From the NCBI GenBank assembly GCA_963718315.1, contig CAVQZC010000003.1, forward strand, positions 200,010 to 264,009: DNA of 64,000 bases, read 5' to 3'. This DNA is from CAVQZC01 sp963718315. GTDB lineage: Bacteria; Actinomycetota; Thermoleophilia; Gaiellales; JAICJC01. Of the stretch, positions 48,625-57,887 are shown piece by piece. Under the pieces are notes generated by a model, which saw only the letters and a list, made by a program, of their open reading frames with translations, did not search any database and was not told the DNA's origin. The first letter of the stretch is position 1. Every line of letters starts with the position of its first letter. Both the position numbers and the translations under genes were made by a program.

Positions 48625-49298
48625 GCCTCCGAGTCGTTGGCGCCGGGCTTGGTCGAACCGGCACTCACTCTCTCAAACTTGCACTCGAGACGCTGCTGGA
48701 CGCTCCCTGCTATCACATGGTCGAGATCCGTGAGCGGCCCGACGACGCCGATGTGTGGCGGCGCGCCGCGGAGGGCGAGACCCTCGACCTGACCCGGACG
48801 ATCGAGGGGTACGCGGCGACGGTCGACTGGCCCACCGCAGCATTCTGGCGACAGCTCTCGCAGGAGAATCCCGACGCCGTCATCCTCCTTTCCACCCGCG
48901 CCAGTTCAGAGGAGTGGTGGGAAAGCGCGAACAACACGATCTTCGAGCTCAGCCGCCAGATGGACCCCGGCCCCGTCTACCGCATGCTCAACTCGCTCTT
49001 CCCCAGCACGTTCACCGCCGACTTCTCCGACCGCGACGCCGCGGTCGCCGCCTACGACGCCCACAACGCCGCGGTACGCCGCTACGCGCCCCAAGACCGC
49101 CTGGTCGAGTGGCGGCCCGGAGACGGCTGGCAGCCGCTATGCGACGCGCTCGGCACACCCGTGCCCGACCAGCCGTTCCCCCACAGCAACGCCCGCGACG
49201 GCTTCCGGCAGAGCCGCGGATTGGACGGCCAAAATGGTTCATCGGACTCTGCACCGTCTGCCCGAGCAAACCCGCCATCCCCACCCTCGATCCAATAG
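48621..49298 (+). CDS. Sulfotransferase-family protein
   Basis: A 225-residue P-loop sulfotransferase-like protein (the group often annotated as such in actinobacteria). The PAPS 5'-phosphosulfate loop is GAGLGRTGTHSLKLALE at the N-terminus, and VILLSTRASSEEWW fits the 3'-phosphate region. The final 30 residues are Ser/Pro-rich and may be out of frame. Start overlaps the CDGSH gene and a SnoaL-like gene follows 10 bp later, so one operon is likely. Confidence 0.8.
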   Translation: MSLRVVGAGLGRTGTHSLKLALETLLDAPCYHMVEIRERPDDADVWRRAAEGETLDLTRTIEGYAATVDWPTAAFWRQLSQENPDAVILLSTRASSEEWWESANNTIFELSRQMDPGPVYRMLNSLFPSTFTADFSDRDAAVAAYDAHNAAVRRYAPQDRLVEWRPGDGWQPLCDALGTPVPDQPFPHSNARDGFRQSRGLDGQNGSSDSAPSARANPPSPPSIQ

Positions 49299-49308
49299 GA
49301 GACGTGCT

Positions 49309-49719
49309 ATGACGCCGGAAGCATCCATCGCGCTTGTCGAATCCTTCTGGGAGGAAGTCTGGGCGGCCTGTGATCCCGCAGCGATCGACCGCTTCGTAAC
49401 CGAGGACTTCACAATCACCACCGCGGGTGTGGACGTCGCCGGGCGTGAAAACTTCAAGGCCTGGGTGGCCGGCTTCCAATCAAAGATCGCCGACCTGAAG
49501 ATTGAAACCGTCGAGACTTTTGCCAACCTCGATGGCTCCCGCGTGTCGTCACGCTGGCGGGTCACCGGCCGCAACAACGGCATGTTCGGACTCCCGGCCG
49601 ACGGCAAGCCAGTAGCGTTCACCGGCAACGCCATCCTGGCCGTCACACCCACCGGTAAGCTCGCCCACAACTGGGTCGAGCGCAGCGCCTGGGAGCTCTA
49701 CACCCAGCTCAAGGACTAG
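49309..49719 (+). CDS. SnoaL/NTF2-like ester cyclase-type protein
   Basis: A 136-residue protein of the NTF2-like superfamily, SnoaL branch: long N-terminal helices (ALVESFWEEVWAACDPAAIDRFVTEDF), then beta strands (SSRWRVTGRNNGMF, FTGNAILAVTPTGKLAHNW). These act as polyketide cyclases or unknown hydrolases. Shine-Dalgarno AGGAG precedes ATG 49309. Last gene of the MarR-linked cluster. Confidence 0.82.
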   Translation: MTPEASIALVESFWEEVWAACDPAAIDRFVTEDFTITTAGVDVAGRENFKAWVAGFQSKIADLKIETVETFANLDGSRVSSRWRVTGRNNGMFGLPADGKPVAFTGNAILAVTPTGKLAHNWVERSAWELYTQLKD

Positions 49720-50664
49720 ACCCACCACGGCGATCCGCACAGCCTCACCGAGAAACGCGAGCCCACTAAGGCATTGTTCGCCCTGCGGGCGTGGCTCACT
49801 GGCGGTTCCGAGAAGCCCTTTTGCGACACCGGTCTGAGCACTAGGCTCGCTTCCCGGCTACGGGTTCGCCGCAGACCGGCCATGGTGGCCGCAGATAGCG
49901 GATCTCGGGGCTCCACGTCGCCCTTGACCGCGCCTTTGGCTATGGACTGCGGACACCCGATGGGTTCCAGCGCTCCTAACCGAACCCATTCACGCCCCTA
50001 CGAGATCGTCGAGGCCGCGCTCGCGGCCGCAGAGCACCCGGGGAATTGCAAACGCGTCCGCCAAGACCCAGGCTGCGACAACGAGGGTGTTCAGCGAAGC
50101 GGCAGCAGCACCTCCACTGACGCTGGCCCGTTTGTCGGGGCGGCCGAACGGATCTCGAGTTCGAGGCTCGGCGAGCGGGTTCGTGCCGACTATTGCACGG
50201 CATGGCACTCAGCTGGACATTCGACGCGGTCTACGATAGTAGACGCCGGTCAGCGCACCTAAGGCGACCGGAGGGACGGGGAACTGTGTCCGAGGAGATC
50301 ACCGATTCATGTAGCAGCCGGTGTAGCAACCAGCGCGTCCACGAAGCCAAATCGCTCCACGAGCATCGACTGGATCGGCATGGTTGGGAACATCTCGCGG
50401 ATCTGGCGGAAGCGTGCGGAGTTGAGGGCCTTGTGAACCGTATGGGTCGTGGAGGTTCAAGTCCTCTCCAGCGCACTCCCCGGAAGCAGCATGGTTGAGC
50501 GGCTTTCGGCGTTTCTGAGGGTACGTCAGCGACTTGCAAGCCGTCGCGATTGCTATCCCGTGGTACCAAAGTTCGGGAGGGACTCGGGCGATCGGAGTAG
50601 TGGCAGCGGGTTCGCGCTGAACGGCCCGCCCGGGCCTCGGCTACTCATTCTGGAGACGCGAGCA
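49720..50664. other. Gene-poor island stretch of about 945 bp
   Basis: No convincing protein-coding frame: frames here have poor codon character and no recognisable domains. It contains an isolated tRNA 3' end (50451-50475). Probably degraded mobile DNA. Confidence 0.5.
50451..50475 (+). other. Isolated tRNA 3' end (candidate att scar)
   Basis: GGAGG-TTCAAGT-CCTCT is a complete T-arm, followed by CCAGCGC and an A, as in the 3' acceptor strand and discriminator of a tRNA. The matching 5' acceptor (GCGCTGG), D-arm and anticodon arm are absent upstream. Such fragments are left where integrative elements recombine into tRNA genes. It is not the 3' end of tRNA-Thr or tRNA-Tyr of this window. Confidence 0.6.
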
Positions 50665-52332
50665 TCAACTCCGTCGGGAGATGGGTGCGCGTCTTACGCT
50701 CGGGGCTGTGGATGACCGAACAGAGATGATCGCCTTCCCCGACGGGTTCGTCACGGCATACCCGCGCTGTTCGGCCGTGCTGACTTCGCGGGCTGGGGAC
50801 AGCCGGGCCGCGTCTGGCATTCGTGACCCCGACATCGCCGGCCGACTGGCCCAGCCAGCTCCGCGAGCTGATCCACGAGTGCCTACTGAGAGTCCGGGTT
50901 GTTCGCCGGGAATGTCTAACGGCCAGCCGCCGAGTCGGGCGGCCATGTCGATGACCCCGGAGATGCCCCAATGCCAGGACGGGTCGGCGCGGATGTGCCA
51001 GGAACCGGCGTGGCGATTCTCGTACCAGTAGATGCCGTTTGTGTCTCGTCGGCTGACCGCGACGACCCAGCGCTCAGCCGCGGCCGCCGCCCGGGTATAG
51101 CGCGGGTCGTGTGTGAGCCGTCCCAGGTCGAAGAGTGTGATCGCAATCCCGGGTGCGCCGTTGTCCAGGCTCGTGTGTACGAGGTGGCGGCCGGCGTCCT
51201 CCTGCCACGCCAGGCCGCCATCATGGTGGCGAGCGACGGCCAGCAGCCAGACCGCGGCGCGGCGCGCCATCTCCAGGTACGCCGGCGTCCCGGTCGTCTT
51301 GTATGCCTGGAGGTAGACCCACAGGATGCCGGCGTTGCCCTCCTCGACGCCGGTTGCGCGGAGCTTAGATCCGCCTTGTCCCAGCTCGATCGGCCAGGCA
51401 ACACCACCGGCCGCTTGTGGCTGGGCGTGCTGGGTTTCCCACCCTAGGAGCCTGGTCGCGTCGTGGAGCCAGCGCCGGTTTCCGGTATGCCGGTACAACG
51501 TCAGGAAGAGGAAGGCGTGGCCTGCCTGGCCGCTCAGATAGCCAGTGTCGTACCCGTGACCGTATGGCGTTTCGGGGATCGCGCCTGCTGGGCTCATCTG
51601 GCGCTCCAGGTAGCGGGCACCGCCGAGCGCTACCCGCTCGAACCAAGTGTCCCCGGTTCGTCTGGCGAATGCGTCGAGGGTCCAGACGATTCCGGCCGTT
51701 CCCTCACCGATCCCGTTGTATGCCTCCGCGGTGTGCGGCCAGTACCAGCTCCAGCGGCACTCGGCGGGGCAGCCGACGCCGTCTGCCCCGTGCGCTTGGG
51801 AGATCACCCAGCGAATGCCTGCCAGGGCCGCGGTCCGATCCCGAGCATCCCGGGTGCGCTCGTAGAGTCGCCACAGGTAATCGGCGATGCCGGCCGAGCC
51901 GTCGTCGAAGCTGGTAAATCCGTACCGGGCCGCGCCGCTGGGGTCGACATAGTCGGGCCAGCGACCGCTACCGGCAGGGGTCTGGGCCGAGATCAGGAAA
52001 TCGCCTGCCTTCTGTGCCGCGGATACGAACGCGGGGTCGTGCGTCACGCTGTAGGCGGCGATCAGGCCCATGCCGACTGAGGCGGCGCCGACGTCTCGGT
52101 CTGTTTGAAGGTGCGGCTTCTGGATCGACGAGCGCCACGCCCATCCCGATCCCGTGGGCGAGATCAGGTGCCGAGCAACGAGACTTGCCGCCGCCTCTCG
52201 CACCAGTGAGCCAGATGTCGATGCGCTCGTCGCCACCGGTGCTCTCGCCCCTAAGACGCCGGCGATCATGAGCAGCGCCGCGCTGACGACTAGGACCGGC
52301 CTTCGGAGCACCGTGACTGTCTCCCGTTCCAT
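50665..52332 (-). CDS. Exported LanC-like alpha/alpha-toroid protein
   Basis: A 555-residue protein with an N-terminal signal/TM (VLVVSAALLMIAGVLGARA). The mature part has repeated double-helix units with the G-x-x-G pattern of LanC-like toroids (GIGEGTAGIVWTLD, YLSGQAGHAFLFLTLY, GVEEGNAGILWVYLQAY, DNGAPGIAITLFDLG, WHWGISGVIDMAARLGG). The Cys/Cys-His zinc ligands of true lanthionine cyclases are not evident, so a glycan-active or structural role outside the cell is possible. ATG 52332 follows TAGGCT (52344-52339) by 6 nt. The last 80 residues look disordered. Confidence 0.7.
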   Translation of the reverse strand: MERETVTVLRRPVLVVSAALLMIAGVLGARAPVATSASTSGSLVREAAASLVARHLISPTGSGWAWRSSIQKPHLQTDRDVGAASVGMGLIAAYSVTHDPAFVSAAQKAGDFLISAQTPAGSGRWPDYVDPSGAARYGFTSFDDGSAGIADYLWRLYERTRDARDRTAALAGIRWVISQAHGADGVGCPAECRWSWYWPHTAEAYNGIGEGTAGIVWTLDAFARRTGDTWFERVALGGARYLERQMSPAGAIPETPYGHGYDTGYLSGQAGHAFLFLTLYRHTGNRRWLHDATRLLGWETQHAQPQAAGGVAWPIELGQGGSKLRATGVEEGNAGILWVYLQAYKTTGTPAYLEMARRAAVWLLAVARHHDGGLAWQEDAGRHLVHTSLDNGAPGIAITLFDLGRLTHDPRYTRAAAAAERWVVAVSRRDTNGIYWYENRHAGSWHIRADPSWHWGISGVIDMAARLGGWPLDIPGEQPGLSVGTRGSARGAGWASRPAMSGSRMPDAARLSPAREVSTAEQRGYAVTNPSGKAIISVRSSTAPSVRRAPISRRS

Positions 52333-52546
52333 CCAATCAGCCTACGGGATCGCGGCAAGAGCGAGGTCATGCGCGGGACGTCGACAAGATCGACGAGCTG
52401 TGCAGCCTGGCCCCGATCGATCCGCCCGCCAGGCGCGGCCGTGTCCGCTGAACGAGCCTCGACCCGGCAACGGCCGTGAGAACCTGTCAAGGTCGCCCAA
52501 GCCGTCGGTCCCGCCGCGAAGCTGGCTGACCGCCGGCGATCGGTGA

Positions 52547-53338
52547 TCAGCAGGCGCTTCTCCAGGCGTTCAGGCTGAGGCGTTTGACCAGGGTGGAGAA
52601 GTGGTACGCATGTGCCCGTGTGCACAGGTGAGGGAGCGTGTGGTACTCGATCTGGAACACAGGCTTGCCGGCTTTGATGAACGGTTCGAGGTGGGAACAT
52701 TCCTGGTAGTCGAAGCATTGCTCGTTGACCGCGAAGTCGAAGTACGGGGCGAGTCGTCCGGCCTGATCGACGTCGTTCTTCAACCCGACCGCCAGACCGA
52801 GCCGGTGTGTCATGTTCGCCAGCGCAGTGTTGAAGCGCAGCTGATCGCTGGGGGTCAGGGGGAATCCGGTGGCGTTCTGGTAGCCCTCGACGTCGTCCCA
52901 GTCGATCGCTGAGAAGTCGTGCCGCTTGCAGATCTCGGCTCGTTTTCTGAGGATGGGGAGGAGGACGCTCAGCCGGCGGATGTCGACCCAGCGCTCGTCC
53001 GGCCAGCCCTGCATGACCTTGCCCAGCACCGACTTTGGGTAAGCGCCATGATCGGGCCGGTAGTTCTCCCAGCCGCCCGCGTCGACGTAACAGATCAAGT
53101 GGACGCCACGGCTGCGCAAGGCGTCCAGCGTTGCGACCGGCGTTTGGTAGTCGACATCATCGATCGGCTGGCCGATCTTGGTCTGGACTGTTCCCGAAAG
53201 CTGGATCTGCCAGGCCTCGCCGACAGCTGGATGCCAGCACGCGGGGCAAGGTTGTGGTGCTGGGAGCGGCGTTGCGGCGGCGCTCGCGTCCGAGCCGGTA
53301 GGGATCAGTAGCAGCAAGAGCACAAGCGCGACTCGCAT
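52547..53338 (-). CDS. GH114 endo-alpha-1,4-polygalactosaminidase-like, secreted
   Basis: A 263-residue TIM-barrel protein of glycoside hydrolase family 114 (TM1410-like). A signal peptide (ALVLLLLLIPTGSDASAAA) is followed by family motifs ICYVDAGGWENYRPD, AIDWDDVEGY with candidate catalytic Asp residues, GLKNDVDQ and VNEQCFDYQECSH. GH114 enzymes cut partially deacetylated galactosamine polymers such as those in Pel-type biofilms. Together with the upstream toroid protein (about 210 bp away, same strand) it may act on an extracellular polysaccharide. Confidence 0.85.
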   Translation of the reverse strand: MRVALVLLLLLIPTGSDASAAATPLPAPQPCPACWHPAVGEAWQIQLSGTVQTKIGQPIDDVDYQTPVATLDALRSRGVHLICYVDAGGWENYRPDHGAYPKSVLGKVMQGWPDERWVDIRRLSVLLPILRKRAEICKRHDFSAIDWDDVEGYQNATGFPLTPSDQLRFNTALANMTHRLGLAVGLKNDVDQAGRLAPYFDFAVNEQCFDYQECSHLEPFIKAGKPVFQIEYHTLPHLCTRAHAYHFSTLVKRLSLNAWRSAC

Positions 53339-53391
53339 CTCAAAGTATCGGCGTCTCGGAGCCGGTGCTTGACCAGCGTCGCAACAAACAG

Positions 53392-54109
53392 GGTCCGGGT
53401 GGCGGGAAAGCTGACCGCGGCCTGCACCACGCGCCGGCCTACCTGTCGACGGCGGCAGGCACGGGCTCGTCGGTCTCGGTCAGCGCTAATGAGCGAGGCG
53501 ACACCGTCTACCTCACGGCTGCCGATCGGTGGGGCAACATGGTGTCGTTCATCTACAGCATCTACGACTACTTCGGGTCGTCGATCTCGGTGCCGGGCTA
53601 TGGGTTCCCGATGAACGACCAGGGGTCGTTCTTCAACCTCGACCCGTCCTTGCCCGACGCGATCGCGCCGCACAAGCGGCCGTTCCTGACGATCATCCCG
53701 GCGTTCGTCATGAAGGACGGCCAGCCGCTGCGGTCGTTCGGCAACATGGGCGGCGACGAGCAGGCCTAGGCCCAGGCGACCGAGATCGTGAACATGGTCG
53801 ACCTGGGCATGAACGTGCAGGCCGCGGGCGACGCCGCCCGGTTCCACGAGAGCCAGTCAGCAAAGCGGGTCGATCTGGAGTCGAACCTCTACGACCTGGT
53901 CGGCGGCAAGTTGGCCGCGATGGGCTACCACGTCCGCCGCGTTCACGAGCAACGACGACCAGTTCGGCGGTTACCAGGCGATCTTCTTCGCCGTCGCGCC
54001 CGGGCTGAAGCCGCCGGCTGAGTGGGTCACCAACGGCGACCCGCCGGTCAACGGTGTGTACCGGGCTGCCTCTTACTTCCGCAAGGACGGCGAGGCGGTC
54101 GGCTGGTAG
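53392..54109 (+). pseudogene. Gamma-glutamyltransferase C-terminal fragment
   Basis: Matches only the small-subunit half of a GGT: RGDTVYLTAADRWGNMVSFIYS (nucleophile Thr region), PHKRPFLTIIPAFVMKDGQP, then a stop TAG at 53767-53769 inside a conserved block (GGDEQA-stop-AQATEIVNMVDLG), and a frameshift near 53940 before GGYQAIFFAVAPGLK. The large-subunit half is absent; the GH114 gene starts immediately upstream in the other direction. The CAG-to-TAG nonsense change plus truncation make true decay more likely than error. Confidence 0.8.
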
Positions 54110-54118
54110 AGCGGGTGC

Positions 54119-54150
54119 GTGGTGGGCCGGTCTCCGGGCCGGCCCACCAC
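54119..54150. terminator. Bidirectional hairpin between convergent units
   Basis: GTGGTGGGCCGG (54119-54130) is the exact complement of CCGGCCCACCAC (54139-54150), an unbroken 12-bp stem with an 8-nt loop. It sits between the GGT fragment and the convergent aldo/keto reductase stop. No T-run, so termination may be factor-assisted. Confidence 0.6.
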
Positions 54151-54188
54151 GCCACAGTCGCGCGCTCGCGAGGCGGGTTCGGCGTTTC

Positions 54189-55157
54189 TTAGAGCTGGTC
54201 GGAAGTGGGCACCGGCGCCGACGACGATGCCTCGTCGAGGAGGCGCAGGTCCTCGTCGGAGAGGCTCACGCGCTCTGAGTGCTGCAGATCGGCCAACTGC
54301 TGGGTGGTGCGCGCGCTGGCGATCGCCGCCGCGACCGTGGGTTGTGCTTGCAGCCAGGCCAGTGCGACGGCTGCCATCGGGGCGTTGACGCGTGCCGCAA
54401 CGGTGTCGAGGGCGAGGAGGACCCGAAGCCCCGCGTCGTTCAGATAAACGGCGGCGTCTTCGGCGCGCTCGCTGGTGGGGAGTGCGGCTCCGGGTCGGTA
54501 CTTCCCTGTGAGGAACCCGTCGGCGAGTGAGGAGTAGGAGACGCACGACATGCCGGATGCGCGGCACGCCTCCTCGAGGTCGCCTTCATACTCGTCACGG
54601 TGCACGAGGTTGTAGTGAGGCTGAAGTGCGACGAACCCCCGGCAGCCGCTGTCGGTAGCGACCTTCCGCGCTTGCGCCAGCCGAGCGGCGGTGTAGTTCG
54701 ATGCGCCGTAGGCGCGGATCTTGCCGGTGTCGACGAGCGCGTCGAGCGCGCCGAGGGTCTCGGCCAGCGGTGTCTGCGGATCGTCCACGTGGGTGTAGTA
54801 GAGGTCGATGTAATCGGTGTTGAGCCGGGCCAACGAGTCGTCGACGGCCAGGTTGATGTTGTCGGCGCTGAGGCCGGGGCGCGCGGCCAACTGGCCAACC
54901 TTGGTTGCCAGAACGACCCGATCGCGATTGCTCCGGCGCGCGAACCAGCGGCCGATGATCGTCTCGGACTCCCCGCCGGTGTTCCCGTCGGCCCAGTCCG
55001 AGTAGCAGTCGGCGGTGTCGATGAAGTTGCCGCCGCCCTCCGTGTAGGCGTCGAGCACGGCGATCGACTCGGTCTCATCGGCCGTCCAGCCGAACACGTT
55101 TGCTCCCAGGCAGAGAGGGCTGACGGTGATCTTGGTAGTTCCAAGCGTACGGCGCAT
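54189..55157 (-). CDS. Aldo/keto reductase
   Basis: A 322-residue NADPH-dependent aldo/keto reductase. The catalytic tetrad is visible: Asp and Tyr in DTADCYSDW, Lys in LATKVG, His in YYTHVDD. Cofactor-binding features lie near the C-terminus (AIASARTTQQLAD). ATG 55157 chosen because homology starts at MRRTLGTTKITVSPLCLG. Substrate unknown. Confidence 0.92.
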   Translation of the reverse strand: MRRTLGTTKITVSPLCLGANVFGWTADETESIAVLDAYTEGGGNFIDTADCYSDWADGNTGGESETIIGRWFARRSNRDRVVLATKVGQLAARPGLSADNINLAVDDSLARLNTDYIDLYYTHVDDPQTPLAETLGALDALVDTGKIRAYGASNYTAARLAQARKVATDSGCRGFVALQPHYNLVHRDEYEGDLEEACRASGMSCVSYSSLADGFLTGKYRPGAALPTSERAEDAAVYLNDAGLRVLLALDTVAARVNAPMAAVALAWLQAQPTVAAAIASARTTQQLADLQHSERVSLSDEDLRLLDEASSSAPVPTSDQL

Positions 55158-55243
55158 ATATCCCTGTCTTGCAGCTTGGTGGGGCCATTCGACGTCGAAG
55201 ACGCGGATCCGAAATCCTGGCCCGCCTCGGTCACTGGCCAAGC

Positions 55244-55600
55244 CTACAACGACCCGCTTGGTCCGTCAGCGGTGGCGGCGCCATCCGGATGAAGCGCAGG
55301 CAACCTACGAAGGTAGTACTCGGTCTCGGCAACCGCCTCGCCGGCCTCGATCCGCGGCTCCGCCTCGGGGCTCGCCCGGTAGAAGCCTCGGTTTACGATG
55401 TCGATCAGCGCGCTGTCGGCTGCGCCCAGCAGATACCGAGTGTCGAGTTCAATTACATCGCCTCGCGTCCGAGCTTGAGGCCTATGACCCTGATCGGCAT
55501 GCTCGGGTTGATCATCTGCTGGAGCTGGCGGCTGTCGGCGGGCTTCCAGTTCTCTCCGGTAAATGGTCGGGTGTTCGGACGGGCGCACTGGTCGCGCTAT
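55244..55600 (-). pseudogene. Unrecognised coding remnant, frame-broken
   Basis: Protein-like sequence in two - strand frames: RQLQQMINPSMPIRVIGLKLG (about 55,470-55,540) continues in another frame as VIELDTRYLLGAADSALIDIV and ends at 55244. Upstream of it a stop and no start codon are seen. I do not recognise the family. It may be the C-terminal part of a small regulatory or enzyme gene. Confidence 0.35.
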
Positions 55601-55869
55601 GGAGTCTCTCCAGTGCCCCCCGAAACCCGCCCGCTCTTGTAACACCGTTCGGGACGGCCCGTCCGGTGTGGGGACGTACGGTGGACAATCATTCGACACC
55701 TTCAGCGGCGATGAATGGGTCGCGCCACGGCGTTTAGCCACCTGCGCAGGGGCACGCGCGATGGAGTTGACCCGGTTCCACTCACATCGCGATGCTTTCG
55801 GGGACGGCGGCGTTGGCGCGCAGGGCAGCTGGAGGCTGTGATCGTGCTTGCAAGCGGTGCGGGGTCTGC

Positions 55870-56823
55870 TTAGCCGACCCACGTGAAGAGGTCGGCGGTC
55901 GACGTCGCGCTGTAGCCGTTTGCGGTGCCGACGATGACGTCACCGGTCACTCCCGAGTCCGGGCCGGGCGGTGAGACGGCGATGATCGTGGTTGAGTTGA
56001 TCACCTTGAATGAGGTGGCGGGGATGCCGTCGAAGGCGACGTAGGTGGCGCTGGTGAAGTTGTTGCCGGTGATGGTGACTTTCGTGCCGCCGTCGGTCGT
56101 GCCTTGGTGGGGGCTGATGCTGCCGACTCGGGGCTGGAGCGTGAACGTCCACTTGTCGCTCGTATTCTTGGCGCTGGTCCCGCCCGCCCCGGTGACCGTC
56201 ACCGGAACCGTGTTGGTGCTGCCGCTCGGCGTGACCGCTGTGATCGAGGTGTCGCTGTTGATGGTGAAGCTGATCGCGGGCTTGGTGCCGAACTGGACTG
56301 CGGTGGCACCAGTGAAGCCGGTGCCGGTGATGGTGATGGTCGTGCCCTGGGGGCCGGACGCTGGGCTCAGCCCGGCCACTCGCGGCGCGGGCACAAACCC
56401 GGGCGCCACCACCAGATAGGCACGATTGGTCTGGTTGTAGATCTGGTTGCCGTGGCCGTCGGTCAGCGACAGTGCCGGGTTGACGGTGGGCGGGGTGGAC
56501 AACACCGTATCGGTGACCAGAGCGCCGGTGAAGTCCCAGATCGTCGACACCCACGCCTTGTAGGTGGTCGAGCACGCCTTCCCGCATGAACAGGACGTCC
56601 ACAGGTAGGCGTCGCCTTCCGGGTAGCTCTTGGTGTAGCCGCGTGCCGGATCGAACTGGGTGATGAAGTCGTTCTGGTTGATGCCGCCACAGTCATGCCC
56701 AAGCACGGTGAACGCAGTGGCTGAAGGAACCACAAGCGACACCGGCGAGCTGGCCACAGCCGGACTCCCGCTGCACAACGCCAGGCACCCCACAGCACCA
56801 AGGACCACCAACAATCTGAGCAC
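55870..56823 (-). CDS. Secreted protein with two IPT/TIG domains
   Basis: A 317-residue exported protein. GTG 56823 with Shine-Dalgarno GGAGGGAG begins a clean signal peptide (VLRLLVVLGAVGCLALCSGS), preferred over an upstream in-frame ATG at 56910. An N-terminal Cys-containing domain (GHDCGGINQNDF, CSCGKAC) precedes two IPT/TIG immunoglobulin-like repeats (VAGLSPASGPQGTTITITG and VGSISPHQGTTDGGTKVTITG). Such repeats mediate cell-surface display or carbohydrate/protein contact. No anchor is visible. Confidence 0.8.
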   Translation of the reverse strand: MLRLLVVLGAVGCLALCSGSPAVASSPVSLVVPSATAFTVLGHDCGGINQNDFITQFDPARGYTKSYPEGDAYLWTSCSCGKACSTTYKAWVSTIWDFTGALVTDTVLSTPPTVNPALSLTDGHGNQIYNQTNRAYLVVAPGFVPAPRVAGLSPASGPQGTTITITGTGFTGATAVQFGTKPAISFTINSDTSITAVTPSGSTNTVPVTVTGAGGTSAKNTSDKWTFTLQPRVGSISPHQGTTDGGTKVTITGNNFTSATYVAFDGIPATSFKVINSTTIIAVSPPGPDSGVTGDVIVGTANGYSATSTADLFTWVG

Positions 56824-56916
56824 CGCGCTCCCTCCGAGGGTCAAGAGCAGGACGGAATCGAACTGGATCCCGCGCCGCCGCAGACCTCTGGCCGCGGTGG
56901 CGCGGGGCACTCCTGG

Positions 56917-57243
56917 CTAGTCGCCTTCGCCGAGCTGCTCGTCCTCGGCGATCGCAATCGCGATGCCGAGCGCACGAGCGATCTTGCTCGCGGCCGACGC
57001 GATCCGGGCGGTGCCCACGATCGGCGCGATCGCAACCAGAATCCCCTGCAGCTCGTCGGCGTCGATTCCCGCCTCGCCCGCGACCTCCAGATTCGTCAGA
57101 TACGAGACCGGCGCGGCATCCATCGCAACCAGCGCCGCGATCCGCGCCACCATCAGCATCTCCGGATCCAGCGTCGACGCCTCCAACGAATCAGCCGTCA
57201 TCTCCGCCAGCAGATCCAACACCGGGGTACCTGTCTCAGCCAT
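56917..57243 (-). CDS. Carboxymuconolactone decarboxylase (AhpD-like) family protein
   Basis: A 108-residue all-helical protein like those annotated as carboxymuconolactone decarboxylase family in actinobacteria (LVAMDAAPVSYLTNLEVAGEAG, VAIAPIVGTARIASAASKI). The CxxC pair of AhpD peroxidase partners is absent, so peroxidase activity is unlikely. ATG 57243 has Shine-Dalgarno GGAGGGAG, the same leader type as the IPT protein gene, which follows 94 bp later on the same strand. Confidence 0.8.
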   Translation of the reverse strand: MAETGTPVLDLLAEMTADSLEASTLDPEMLMVARIAALVAMDAAPVSYLTNLEVAGEAGIDADELQGILVAIAPIVGTARIASAASKIARALGIAIAIAEDEQLGEGD

Positions 57244-57611
57244 TTCGCTCTCCCTCCGTCTCCAATGGGTCGCCAAGCCAGCCTCGGAAGCCGGCCCCGC
57301 CAAGCTACCACAGCCCGTTCTCTCCTCGATTGGCGCTCCCTTGGGCAAGGGGGGCGGCGGCTCGAGGACGCCGTGCCGGATTCGCTGATGGCGATCGCGC
57401 GGCCGGCGACCGTCCTGTCGCTGCGAGGGTGATGGGGTTTCTGAGCCGGGCGCGGAACCGGTATGTGCCGGTCGCGGCGTCAGGAGTGAACGGCGGGCGC
57501 GGCTGATCACTCCGACTGGCATGCTCGCGTCGGGTAGGCCGGAGGTGAGGACAACGGTTGGCCTTGTAGGGTTCGCCGCGACCTCTCTACCGAGAATGGG
57601 AAGGTGGCCTT
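57244..57611. other. Intergenic stretch of 368 bp
   Basis: No gene or RNA recognised. It separates the divergent CMD-like and ABM-like genes and should contain both promoters, but no clear -10/-35 pair stands out. Confidence 0.4.
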
Positions 57612-57887
57612 GTGGCCTTTATCGTGACCCGGATACAAGTCGGAGACTTTGACGCCTGGAAGCCGATGTTCGATCAGGACGTTCCCGGCGCGCGCCGCTC
57701 GGCGAAGGGACATCGAATCCTTCGTAGCGTCGAGGATCCCAACGAAGTCTTTATCGTGATCCAGTTTGAGTCGGTGGACGACGCCAGAGTCGGACGCGAT
57801 CGGCTTCTGGCATCGGGCGTGCTTGATCGCTTCGCGGACAAGTCCGGGCCGGATGTTGTCGAGGAGGCAGAGGCCGTCACGTACTGA
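57612..57887 (+). CDS. ABM/dimeric alpha-beta barrel-like small protein
   Basis: A 91-residue protein resembling small dimeric alpha-beta barrel (antibiotic biosynthesis monooxygenase-like) proteins: FIVTRIQVGDFDAWKPMFDQD, then EVFIVIQFESVDDARVG. Such proteins may be monooxygenases, isomerases or only binding proteins. GTG start at 57612. Function unknown. Confidence 0.65.
   Translation: MAFIVTRIQVGDFDAWKPMFDQDVPGARRSAKGHRILRSVEDPNEVFIVIQFESVDDARVGRDRLLASGVLDRFADKSGPDVVEEAEAVTY

Noticed and set aside
50231..50569. Antisense open frame with WRGLEPPRP-like start
   Set aside because: This peptide type is the usual artefact of translating through a tRNA 3' end; it supports the tRNA fragment, not a protein.
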